From Corticium candelabrum (lineage: Eukaryota; Porifera; Homoscleromorpha; Homosclerophorida; Plakinidae): a DNA stretch of 64,000 nucleotides. Made by a program: the position numbers and the translations under genes. The number at the start of each line of letters is the position of its first letter. The stretch's first letter is position 1. The notes under the pieces are model-generated. The model saw only the letters and a list, made by a program, of their open reading frames with translations. It was not told where the DNA came from and made no database searches. This document shows, one piece after another, positions 1-12,155 of the stretch. The DNA is taken from positions 1,429,501 through 1,493,500 of the forward strand of contig NC_085097.1 in NCBI RefSeq assembly GCF_963422355.1, read 5' to 3'.

Positions 1-48
1 TCCAACTCACGCAGCCTAGGTATTCAACATTGTTTTATTTTTGTACAG

Positions 49-259
49 CATGCAATGAATGAAGCACTGCATTTGATAACAATGGCAGACACGAACCAAG
101 ACAAGAAAGTAGAATGACAGTTGCTTTGATGGAAATATTGGTTTATTGACTGATATCTTTGATATTCAGCTTTCTCTTGAAGAAGTAATTGATAACTATG
201 AAGTCTTTGTTGGCAGTCCGATGGTCAATGTAAGTCGGTCATTCCATGATGAGTTCTAA
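49..259 (+). CDS. SDF4: SDF4/Cab45-like EF-hand protein, upstream copy, last two exons
   Basis: Two exons are visible: 49-108 (20 codons, phase 0, after a cag acceptor and before gtagaa) and 170-259 (29 codons plus TAA). They encode the last EF-hand and the tail of a Cab45-type luminal calcium-binding protein. The loop reads ADTNQDKKLSLEE across the intron and the C-terminus is RSFHDEF. Human Cab45 ends in a closely similar EF-hand and HEEF, a family trait linked to luminal retention in the secretory pathway. The same two exons, with the same boundaries, recur at 13097-13304 with clear but diverged similarity, so this is the 3' end of a tandem paralogue whose 5' part lies outside the window. 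Confidence 0.8.
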
Positions 260-869
260 AGTGCATCATTTCAATGAGGCAGGAGATATGGTTCATTATA
301 CTGATTAGAGTAACGTTAGTCTAAACAGAATGGGCAACTTTCAATAATACATATAGATTTTTCTATTCATGGACCTCTGTTGCATCAATATTTGAGTCAA
401 GCAGGCTTGGTGTTTGTTACAATTTGGTGTGGACCGATTGAATTTGAGACAATGTGCACTATCGATGAGATACATACTGTATACGTTGCGGTAGTCATAA
501 TTTTTGGTGTTGATTATGTAATCATATACAGATGTCATTCGGCTGTGTTGTTGAAATGGTAAGTATCTTTTATCTTCTCTTAATGGTAATTAGGCTTGTT
601 GTTGCATAATATAGCGTTCATTATGAGTAATGCACTAATTTCATTAAATTTAATGACAACACTTGCCTAGCTAGATGTGTACTAGCTAAGTGTTGTACTG
701 TAGTTGTCAGATTCAAACTATGGGAGTTCAGGAACAGTATTCTAAAATCAGTAAACAAGCTTTAATAGGTTTTGTGCATTGAGTCAGAGAATGTTTCTCT
801 TTGTGCCACTGATATAGACTGCCTATGGTACATATTGATATCTGTATACCGTGACATTCATAGTTGCAT
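260..869. other. Intergenic, 3' flank of upstream Cab45 copy
   Basis: This AT-rich stretch lies between the stop of the first Cab45 copy and a short inverted-repeat element. Open frames here are short, on both strands and without family features. It presumably holds the 3' UTR; no further feature was seen. Confidence 0.6.
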
Positions 870-1155
870 AGGCGGATAGAGGGGTCCTGGGGTCAGGACC
901 CCTTCTCTTCAACGAAACGCCCACCATAGCCGTCACATGTTGTTTATAATGTGTTATTAATTAAGTAAAAAAAGTTTGATGGAGGGTTAACTTGTTCAAT
1001 TCTAGACTTATATATGCCTATAATTATCTAATAAATATGGTAGGAAATTAACCCTAATAGAGATTGAAGTGATTTTGCTGGTTCCATAGTTCGTATAGAG
1101 ATTTGGGCGTGACTAATTACACTTGGACCCCTCTTTCAAAAAACTTCATCCGCAG
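870..1155. mobile_element. Short hAT-like non-autonomous element
   Basis: The left end GGCGGATAGAGGGGTCC (871-887) is mirrored by the right end, whose complement holds GCGGATGAAG and AGAGGGGTCC separated by a small insertion. About 285 bp lie between them and no coding is visible. GCGGAT-type ends recur elsewhere in the window (35481, 36707) on hAT-related elements. No clean target duplication was seen. Confidence 0.35.
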
Positions 1156-1462
1156 TAGAGTTGTATGGGTGTCTAATTAATTCCATGGCCAAAATGTTCA
1201 GCTGAATGTTCCTCTTGATGTTCTATCATGTTAGAACTAAAATCAAGATCATTTAGTGAATATATTTGGAAACGTTTAATTAATTAATTAGACAATAATT
1301 TTACAAACTAATTAGGATATCTAGCTTTCGGCATGATGTCATATCTGCACGTGTACGCCGATTGTAATTGATTAGACATGCTTTTGGAGATATGATCTAG
1401 TACAAGAGATGGCTGCGCGAGACAAACTTAAGTCACGTGATTTTTAATCCACAAGGTCCAGG
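1156..1462. promoter_or_regulatory. 5' flank of Cab45 gene
   Basis: About 300 bp of AT-rich sequence precede the start codon at 1463, including TTAATTAATTAATTAG near 1277. It should contain the promoter and 5' UTR of the downstream Cab45 gene. No clear TATA box or initiator was identified. Confidence 0.3.
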
Positions 1463-4349
1463 ATGTGGCCGAAATTACGTTGTGAAATTCTCTGCGTTTG
1501 TCTTGTAGGAAGTTTAGCAAGTCCCCTTCGTCGTAGTAAGGTTAAAAGGGACAACTCGGAATTCCCATCGAGTGTGGTTGCTCAAGAGCAGCAGTGGGAG
1601 CAGTTGAATGAAGACGTTCTGCCTGATCATCTGGAAGGCGTAAGAGTACACAGAGATGGGCAGTTTAACAAGGTTTGATGCTACTCAATGCTTTCGGTTG
1701 TCTAACTAAACGTAACCACTCAAGGAAGTCTAATGTGTGGGCGGGGTTGATTCTGGTCTAGACCGATTGCGAAACTAAACCGTTCGCAAATGGTCTAAAC
1801 CGTTTGCGAATTCGCATTTAGTTTGACTGTTTCCGAATCGGTTAGACCATATGTGAACACCAGATAACCCGATCAAGGATCTAAACCAATTCGCGAATGG
1901 TCTAGACCATTTGCGAATTGGTTAGCACCCTTAGAGTTTTAATACACAACAATAGCTAATATTGTTAAACTTCTAATGTCAAAGTAGCATTAGTTAAAAA
2001 TTAGAAAAATTTGATGAAGATGACATTGATGCCAAAAGTTTGTCAAGTATCATATAACTCAACAACGATTGCTGATGGAGGAGCAAATGAAGAAGAGTCT
2101 GCATTCTCAGTATTATGTAACAATTGTCTCCAGAGCCAATGACAACATGATTGACACTGACTTGTCAAATGGCTGTTGTCCAACATGCTGAAGGCAGAAT
2201 CAGAAGGTTTATGATACAGACATGGGCATAATTATGGAGCCACTCCCATATCAGCTGAGGCATGAAAATCAACAATTGCAGATTTTTGAATATACCTGCT
2301 GACTTGCTGATTCTACATAAGTCATGCTATTTGGGTATCTATAGTGTTCTGATTGGACGCTTTGACAACCCGTAGCAACAAAGGATTAGAGAATGACCAG
2401 ACTAACCACCGCCATCATACATTACCATGTCCATGCAAATCGTTCATGTTGTAAAGTCACAAGAGCAGACTCACAATATGCAAGTAAACTGAAACGTACA
2501 GTCTCCTCTGACATAAACAAAGTCATTTTATTGTTTAGAATCTTTTTGAAAAACGATTTTCATTATTTACTTTTAAATTGGTTGAACTGACAGCAAGAAG
2601 CAGTTGTGTAGGGCACACATAATCACCTCCAGTCTCAGACATGTGAATGGCACAATCAGAGCCATTACCTCACCATTATGACTTGTTTTAATTTACTAAA
2701 AATGCAGCTGTTGCTGTAGATGCATGTACTTGCAGTGTCTGAGAAAGCACGATAATTTTTTAATCTAAGTCACATGCTCAGGGTGGCTCCATAATTATGC
2801 CCATGTCTGTAGCTTTACAAAACCAAGTCGTCTAGCTAGATAGCCACTAGATCTCACACTGCATTGTAAATTCATGGAAATCAAAATCCTACAGTCTGTA
2901 GAAAATGCAACTGAATGCAGAATATTTCCTTCACATATACCGTGGAATCTTCGCACAATCGTCTGATCAATTTGACTGTTTATAACGCACTGTATCGGGC
3001 TATATAGGAAAATGCAACTGCCTTAACCTACAGTTGACTATCATTTTCTGCACGAATTGCCCATGTCTATACAAAGCATCTGCATGCATCAGGTAGCGCT
3101 ATAAACTAGCAATTGAATGCAGTACATTTCATTTATATATACCATGAAATCTTTGTCCATATGTCTGATCAATTTGAATACTTTCTGATGCACTATATCA
3201 GGCTATATAGGAAAATGCAACTAACGTAACTTACATTTGACTATCATTTTCTGCACGAATTGCCCATGTCTATACAAAGTATTTGCATGCATCAGGTAGC
3301 ACTCTAAACTAGCAATTGAATGCAGAATATTTTCTTTGTATATACGTGTACCATGAAATCTTTGCCTAATCGTCTGATCAAGTTGACTACTTTGCAACGC
3401 ACTATATCTAAACAAACTAAACGAAACCTTCTCCAAATTTACATAGGTCCAAAGTAGAGCAATCAAGGTGACAACAGTTGACTGAACTATAGGTGTGACA
3501 TTCGAGATGGTAATTGCTAGAAGGAGATTATGAACTTGTCCTCCATACAAGAGACAACTCCCAGACACGGATTGATCCAGGTATGGTGTACTTGGCAAAA
3601 GTCTAAATCTTTGAGAAGTAAGTAGGTGTGAAACCTGTTTTCTATAATAATATACAAGCAAAGTTACAAGAATATTTTTGTAAACCGAATGAATAGAAAA
3701 CCATTACGACAGCCAAAATCATTCGAGTTCCCAATATCTGAAATATTTGCAAACGGTCTAACCCATTCGCAAACTGTTTACTTTCCTAAACCATTCGCGA
3801 ACGGTCTAAACCATTTCAGAACGGTTTGTATTATATGGTCTAACCTTTTCGGAAACGGTCTAACCAAATACGAATTCGCAAACGGTTTAAACCATTTGCG
3901 AACAGTTTAGTTTTGCAATCAGTTTATATCAATTCCAAACATCAAATCAAAAGCAGTTTGTCATGACGGTGGAGAGTGGCAGAGAAATGTTAAAGATAAC
4001 GTTTACAGAATGGTTTGAGATCCATAGTTAGTGTATGTGACCTAGATGCAGTGCTGTACTGTTACACAGTGGTGTCCATGCAAGTGCAACTTTTTGTTGC
4101 CAAATAATGACTGAATATTGGCCACAGAGTGAGCTGCTTTCTCCAGTAAGAGACGGATGAAAGCACACCTGCTGGACTAGTACTAAAGAACTGATCGCTA
4201 TACTTTAGTAAAAACCTACCTGATTGTAAGGCATGCTAGATATGGCATGTACAGTTGGATAAGGACACCAAAATTCACATTACTAGAGAATGTACTGTAA
4301 TTATAAGACAGTATGTATGCGTTTGGGAATTTTAATGTGAAGGTGACCA

Positions 4350-4401
<52 letters not shown>

Positions 4402-7400
4402 ATGTTTCATATAGACAGTTAACCTTGAATTTAGTACTTAGGTATCTCAGACTGTCATCAAATTTATTTTTGTTAAACCCGAAGGGCCCTTATTGTTTCT
4501 GAAGGTTTTACTCCTTAAGTTGTCATCTAACGAATTTCTCTTATATCTTTTCCTGAAAACAGAATCATTTCTCTTTTTAGGTGTTTCTTTGTTTTCCCAT
4601 TGATGACATTGATAACAGCACTTGTCTAGAAACAAATTTTAAAGACAAAATGAGAAATTCTAGTGCAGTTCCAATCTTAACATGTGTAACTTGTGTGACA
4701 TCTTGCAACCGGAATCACTGCTAATATGAAATATAGAAGTTGAGTATGGACTAACATTGGCAGTAAACAATGAGTTGTCACTAAATCTGGTTGTTAATTG
4801 CTGGAGGATATGACACCTGTAGGTGCTAATTGGCAAAAGTGTTTGACTAATTACTGTAACTCATGTTTGCTAAAACAACCTTTGCTATTACCAGTACTAT
4901 CTACTAATCCTCTGTTATCTCAGATTCACTAGAGCTTTTTAAATTCTGCATCAGAGTCGGCGTCAGTAAACAACAAGTCTGCAGCTTCTTGTTTCAGTTC
5001 ACTTTTGCTCTCAGGAAAATGGCCATGGAGCTGGTCATCTGGGTACCAATTAACACCAATTAGGTGGAGTGCAGGTGTGAAAATGTCAGACAGACTGGGC
5101 TTTAGTAAAGTTGGGGATGGGGGCTTGATGGTAATGGGGTGATACAAGAGTAGGTACTGTATAGTTCATTGAGTACTACTCATTAATCTAAATTAAGACT
5201 CTATCCCATACTTCACAGACTAAGCTGACGTGTGTGGGGTGATACAAGAGTAGGTATGGTAATACTTTGCGCTGTACAAAATCAGGAGCATTAGGGACAT
5301 TGGGTAGTGACTGACAGTTATATCAATGATGAAGTGTTAACCTTTTTGTTGCAAGAGACCGACATTAATGTTACGAGCTATTGTTTATTTCATCGTGTTA
5401 TTTCAACAGCTATTATTTATGTGATTATGTTATGCGACTGTACTGAAGGATATGATACTTGTTGCATTGTTAGGAGTTTGATCATGAAGCATTCCTTGGT
5501 CCAAACAAGAACGAATTTGACAGTGTATCTAAAACTGAAGGCAATGGTAAACTGAACTTGATTTTTAAACTAGCAGACAAGGTCAGTGTGTTCTACAAGC
5601 ACGCATCATTCTGTATGTAACAAACATTTACTGTCAGAATGGAGACAAATTGCTTAGTCTAACAGAGCTTAAGAAGTGGATTCAAGCCAAGGTTGAGTTT
5701 ATTGATGAGCAGTGTCGAACAGGAAAGATTAATATTTAATGAATTGATTGTTGTGTAGATTGGCGAACATTTCTTGCACTCTCACAAGCAAGCTGATCTT
5801 AAGTTCATAGAAATGGATGCCAATGATGATGGCCAAGTAACATGGGATGAATATGTGGAGCATCTTCATGTGCCCAAGGGTACATATCGTGAAGTACTCT
5901 TGAGAGTTGCTGAATATCATGGACCACCAGCAGACAGTAAGTGTGATCATAGTTTCACTGTTTCAAGATTGCACATGAATGATACTTCCAGAGTGATTGA
6001 CTTGTACTGCTGGTGTTGAGAATTTTTGCATTTTACAGGCAGTAACAATGAATGGTTGTGTTTGTTTTGTTGTGTTCTGTTTTGTCAGTTTTGAGACACT
6101 GCAGCGTAATTGTTGTGTAGATTAGCATTTGTAACTGTACTGGCACAGTTCAGCACTATTGGGTTTGTTTTTACTGTCTACTGTGAATGTGGGCTGAACT
6201 GTACCAAACTAAATTGAATATGTTGAGCTGACCCACATCAACGTGTCTTGCCAGCACGATTTGGCACGCTTTGGACTTCTAGTGTGAATGCTACGTACCC
6301 AACCCAGAACAAGAATGTTAAGAAATTCTAAAGACTCAAGATGTAACCTTTGATGTCTACATGGCAGTTTGTATGAAACTGTAGATTCTTTGTTCGGCTG
6401 TCATCTTGCAAACCGGATGTATATGAGGAGCTTTGTGACGATCTAGAGAAAGTTACAGCTTAGTGTGTGTGGTTACTGGACAGAAAGACACATGTACTAA
6501 AGTGAACTGACCCCATTTGGTTTCTTGAACAATGGCCAGCTTTATTTTGTTTATTGGCTCAGGTTGTCTCAGTGGTTTGGTTCGGTTCGGTTGTATAATC
6601 ATGCAGTGTGAACAGGGTATAAGGTATAAGCAGAGAATTCCAGTGTTTATGTGTAGTTGGTTGAAAGTAATATCTATTTTGTATGCTATAATGAAGATTG
6701 CCAGAGGAATACATCTTCTTAACCTGAATCTTTTTCAATATTTCAAATTCTTATTTCCTTGAAGTGTCCTGTTAGACAGACAGATGGATTTTTTGACAGA
6801 TGGGGACATGTAATCAATCAACAGAGCAACCAGAATTAATGCTAAGGAATGTTGGCTGAAAGGTTTAGACTATCATTAAGACTCTTTTAATTTATTGGAG
6901 AGGTAGAAAAAGTTGCTGTTACCACCAACAGACAGACAGATGTACATACATACATACATACGTACATACATACAGACATACATATGTAGCGTTAACATGC
7001 GACATTAGTATATTACATGTCTACTAGTAGTGAGCATGCGTAGAGGGAACTATAAATAGGTAGAGTTCAGTCATTTTAGTTATTCTGTTACCGGCGTTTG
7101 GCTTGCTTGGTTTTTATGTTACTTGCAACTGTGTCAATTGATTATCCTAAACGCTACATTGGTGACCCCCGAATGCACAATGTGGCCATTGGAGGCAAAT
7201 TACACTATGGCAGATGAGGCGTTATCCTCAGCAGCTGTGGTTCACACACGTAGAAGCTTAATTCACAACTAGGCATATCACGGTACAGAAGACGACATTC
7301 GATTACGCGGTGGCATCGCTGGTACTTGAGTACGGCACCTCATCCTCTTTCCACTGGCGACGAATCCATATGACACACTCTGGGAGCAACTAATCAAGCG

Positions 7401-10400
7401 AACTGCGGCCTCAGAGCGACGACGTTACAGCAGCTGTTCATGACTGAGGAGTTAGGCGACAGAAAACCGACACAACTCCTTCGTAGGATGCAACAACTAC
7501 TGGTCGACAAAGCAGGATTGATGGAAAGTTCCTTTCTCCGTGAACTGTTTCTCCAACGCCTACCTCCAAATGTCAGAATGGTCCTCGCCTCCGTGCACGA
7601 CAACTCTGCTGACCTACAAAAGCTAGCACAGCTTGCTGACAAGGTTACAGAAGTGGCAAACCCGACAGTTTCTGCTATCAACTCAATGCAGGCCGCAGAT
7701 AAGTTGGAGCAGCTTTGAGCCGAGGTCAGTTCTCTGAAGACTAAAACCGCACCAGACAGAAAGGTCGTCTTGAAGCCATTCACGTGGTCGCTCGGTCAGC
7801 CCTAAGCCGCCGACACCAAAGGAAGCTGAAGAATCTCTTTGCTGGTATTACTCACATTTTGGAGATGGTGCACGAAAATGCAAACCACCCTGTGCAGCAC
7901 GAAAGCAACATGCCCAGTCGCTGACATGCCCAGTTGCTGACGAGCATTGCGGGCCCACTACCTAGACATCTTTCCTACGTTACTGAGCGCACTGTCGGAC
8001 TCCGTTTCTTGGTTGACACGGGAGCAGAAATGTGTGTTATACTCCCCTACAGGATTGAATGGAAACATCAACTAGACAATCCAAATCTCCAAACGGCGAA
8101 CAGAACTCCCATTGCGACTTACGGCAGGCACTCACTATCACTCAATCTTGGACTGTGAAGAACATTCCGTTGGGTATTTGTGGTAGCAGACGTCCAGAAT
8201 ATAATTTTGGGAGCGGATGTTTTTCAGGAACTGCAGTCTACTAGTGGATGTTTGTAGGAAGCAACTCTTGGATGCGCTGACTCATCTCACTGTCCAGCCA
8301 GTAGCGTCTTCGCATCCATCACCAAGTCCCACACTTCTTCCAAAACATACTGCTAACGAATTTGAAGCTATTCTCACGGAATTATTCAAACCCTGTAATC
8401 TTGACCAAGTAACTAAGCACGATGTGACCCACCACATTACAACATCAGGACCACCCGCTTATATTTGTTACAGACAACTAGCACCTGACCGACTAAAAGT
8501 TGCAAACAGGAGTTTGACAGCATGATGGAATTGGGTATTGTTCATTCTTTATCCTCTAACAGGTCTTCACCACTACATTTGGTGCCAAAGAAATCTGGGG
8601 ACGCCCATGTGGGGACTAAAGAACATTAAACAATGTCACGACTCTTGACCGATTTCCAATTCCTCTCATACTTGATTTTACTGCTACTCTTCATGGATCC
8701 ACTATCTTCTCCAACATTGGCCTGGTCAGAGCATATCACCACATTTCTGTGAACCAGCCGATGTCCACAAACCCGCAGTTCCCACCCCATTTTGTCTCTT
8801 TGAATTTTTTCGAATACCATTTGGTCTTCGTAATGCGGCTCAAATATTTCAATGTTTCATCGATCTAGTTCTTTGTGGCTTGCATTTCAGCTATGCTTAC
8901 ATTTGATAATCTTCTAATTGCCAACGCAGAAGAGCACAAACACCATGTACACTTAGTTCTTCAACGACTTAATAAGTACGGTGTCATTCTCAACCCAGCC
9001 AAATGTGTCTTTGGTGTTGCTCACCTTGACTTCCTTGGACACAGTGAGCAGTGAGGGCATCAACCACTACATGACAAAGTGCAAGTCATTTGTTAGTTTC
9101 CACTACCTCGCACTCAGCGGAAGTTATGTGAGTTTCTCGGTCTGATTAACTTTTACCATTGATTTCTGCCACATGGTGCCTCTCTGCTTCAGCCCCTCAA
9201 CGACTTACTAATCATATCTTACAAGAGTACTAAGGAACTGCCTTGGACTGACAGCGCAGCGCCTTGGCCGCCTTCAACAAAGCAAAGGAAGCACTGGCAG
9301 AAGCAACTCATTTGTTCTATCTGGCTCTAGATGCTCCATCTAATATTATGACAGATGCTTCAGAGGTTGCCATAGTTGCCGTTCTGCTGCAGCAATACAT
9401 TGATGACGAATGGCATCCGATTGTATTTTTCTCACAGAAATTAAAACCAGCTGAAACAAGATACAGCACAATTGACAGGGAACTGTTAGTTACGTATCTT
9501 GCCATCAAAGACTTTCGACCTCTTCTTGAATTTTGACAGTTCCACATTTTGACGGATCACAAGCCTCTCACTTACACTCTGCTCTCTTCACGTGCAGACA
9601 ACCGTAGTCCCAGGCAGATCCGTCACCTTGATTATATCTTGCAGTTCACATCAAACATCCGACATGTAGACGGTCATGATGACCGAACAGCTGATGCCCT
9701 CTCGTGCAGTGAGGCAGTGAGTCAGCAGCACCCAGTTGTGATCAATTTTGATGAGATGGCTGCTGCACAATGAAACAGTCCAGAAACGAAAGAAACTCAA
9801 ACATCTGCTTCTCTACAACTATGTGGAAGTTCTTCTTTCAGGTTCAGCTACTACACTTGTTTGTGATATGTCTACTGAAAGTCGACATCCAGTAGTTCTT
9901 GTTGAAGTTTCAGCGAGCATTGTTTGACCACCTTCATTCACTCTCTCATCCCAGTATTCGAGCCACTCAGCGTCTCATTACCCCTTGTTATGTGTGCCCT
10001 TTGATTCATGCTGACGTTTGCAGATGGGCCAAAAACTGCCTTGTATACCAACAGTCAAAGTTCCTCATACATACTGTCACCCCTTTATTGACCACCACAC
10101 TGGACAAGATTTGACAGAATTTACATCAATTTTAGTGGGACCTCTACCCCATCAAATGGTTTCTCATATCTTGAGTTAACAGATTCACTCGCTGGCCTGA
10201 AGCCATCCCACTGTCTACTATAACAGCTGAATCTGTAGGAAAAGCATTCGTGAGCGGACGGATAGCAAAGTTTGGTTTACCATCAACAGTCATGACTGAT
10301 TACGGACCACAAGTCGTGTCAGCCTTGTGGAAAGAGCTTACTCAACTCCTAGGAACACACACTGCAGGACAACCACACACCATCCTTGTGCCAGTGGCCT

Positions 10401-12078
10401 TGTGGAGCGTTTGCACTGTCAACTGAAGGCCTCCCTCAAAGTTTTGAAACCAAGAAACCAAGAAGGAAACCATGAAGATGCTGTGAGTTGAGTTGGCGGT
10501 GCGACTGAGCAAAAGTTTAGATTTCAAAGTCAGTGATGAGACAAATTGTTGCTGAGGCACTCCGCATAATTCTAGTGTGTTTGGCATCTTTTACATCTCG
10601 TTGGTGTGCAATAATAGAATCAATGAGATGCCAGTGACCTGATCTTGGATGCATCCAAGTGGTCTTGAATTTATTTGCTTGTTGAAAGAGACTGTTAAAA
10701 ATCACAATCTGATACAAAGAACAGAGGGATAGAAGAAGTGTTCCATTGCTGTTCTCCTTTCCAACACCATGCTGTTTAAGGATGTTCTTCCAGATGCTGG
10801 ATTCACAACCAACTCGCGCATTGAAATCACCCAGTAAAACAAGTTTGTCAGATGTTGGTACATCACGGATAGTCTCACTGAGATCTTCATAGAATGCCTC
10901 TTTCAGTGCATCTGTATCATACAATGTTGGAGCATAGGCACTGATCAGCGTCAAGTGGTGTTGGATAGTGGTATGCGAAGAGACATTATTCGATCTGTTA
11001 TACCTTGTGGGTACTCATCAAGACGTCTTGCTATAGAAGATCTAATTGCAAAGCCAATACCTGATTGACGTGATTTAGAGCTAGAGTGACCCTTCCAGAA
11101 AAGGTATAACCACTACCCAACTCTTCTAGACTGCCCTCATCCGCACGTCGAGTTTCGCTTAGAGCACGAGGCCCTCCCTCATGTGAGGCAAGCAGTGCTG
11201 TCACTAAAACATGCTGCTTGGGCACACCAGTAGGACCGAATGCAGGCTTTACCCCAGGTAGACTGCAGACGACCATCTTTGTAATGTCGCCGTTTGTGTG
11301 CAGAGTCGTGACTAGCAGCTTCCGGTGTCATCCTGCACCTGCCACCGTCACCACACCTCCATCGGCACAAGACTTTAGGAATGAAAAGACGGTGATAGAA
11401 GATAGGGAGATAATGAGTAAAGTGCCAGGAGACATGGACAAAGCAGAACCTGTGCATAGAATTGTGTATAGTAAGTAAGACTTGCGCAATATAAGACCCA
11501 CTCGCTTGTCCTAGATTACCACGTACATACTGGGTCGGGAACTGCAACAAGCATGCAAGCAACTTTGATGCAGTGGTTTGCCAGAGAATGACTGATGGTC
11601 CTTTATTCCTGCCATAAAGTACACCACAGTACTATACTGCTGTAACACCACAACAAAAACGTGTTGTCTTTGCTATCGCGTCACAACAGAGCATAATCCA
11701 AGACCATAGATACATGGATCAGCGCTGAGGCGTATAACCCCAAGTTAGCTCAGGCTTATTTTATTGCGGCCTGTACTTGCCATGTCAGAGTACAGTCAAC
11801 GAGCTTTGTGGGTTTTCTTGGGAACAGTAGTGCCACCTACTTTCCCACCACAGCCTGGTGGTACTGCCGCTGCAGGTGTGTGACTGCTTATTCGTCAGAA
11901 AAATTTACTCATTAGAATGGTTTTCTGCTATCGCAGCTGGCCTTGATATCTGATGGTCGTTCCACTATCCGCCAGGGTGGACGCGCTTAGTAGCATGCAG
12001 CTTTGCCCTGAGACATACATACTCCCTTTGTCCCTCCTTCTTCCCCTCCCTCTCTCCCTCCCTCCTCTCTCTCTCTCT

Positions 12079-12155
<77 letters not shown>

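Larger units (their letters stand above)
1763..3921. mobile_element. ~2.16 kb element with long inverted ends built from palindromic repeats
   Basis: Sequence 1763-1930 is repeated inverted at about 3740-3921: GATTGCGAAACTAAACCGTT on the left corresponds to GATTGCAAAACTAAACTGTT on the complement of the right, and similarity continues for about 170 bp. Each arm is made of many copies of a palindromic motif of the kind TTCGCGAATGGTCTAGACC. No transposase frame is visible between the arms, so this would be a non-autonomous DNA transposon or fold-back element. It lies inside intron 1 of the Cab45 gene and contains a second element and a tandem repeat. Confidence 0.65.

Noticed and set aside
3221-3661. 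A 146-residue minus-strand frame
   Set aside because: It overlies the 200 bp tandem repeat and transposon arm, lacks domain features and lies in Cab45 intron 1.
5136-5260. Direct repeat GGGGTGATACAAGAGTAGGT as possible LTRs or att sites
   Set aside because: The copies are only about 20-25 bp long and 100 bp apart, with nothing between them.
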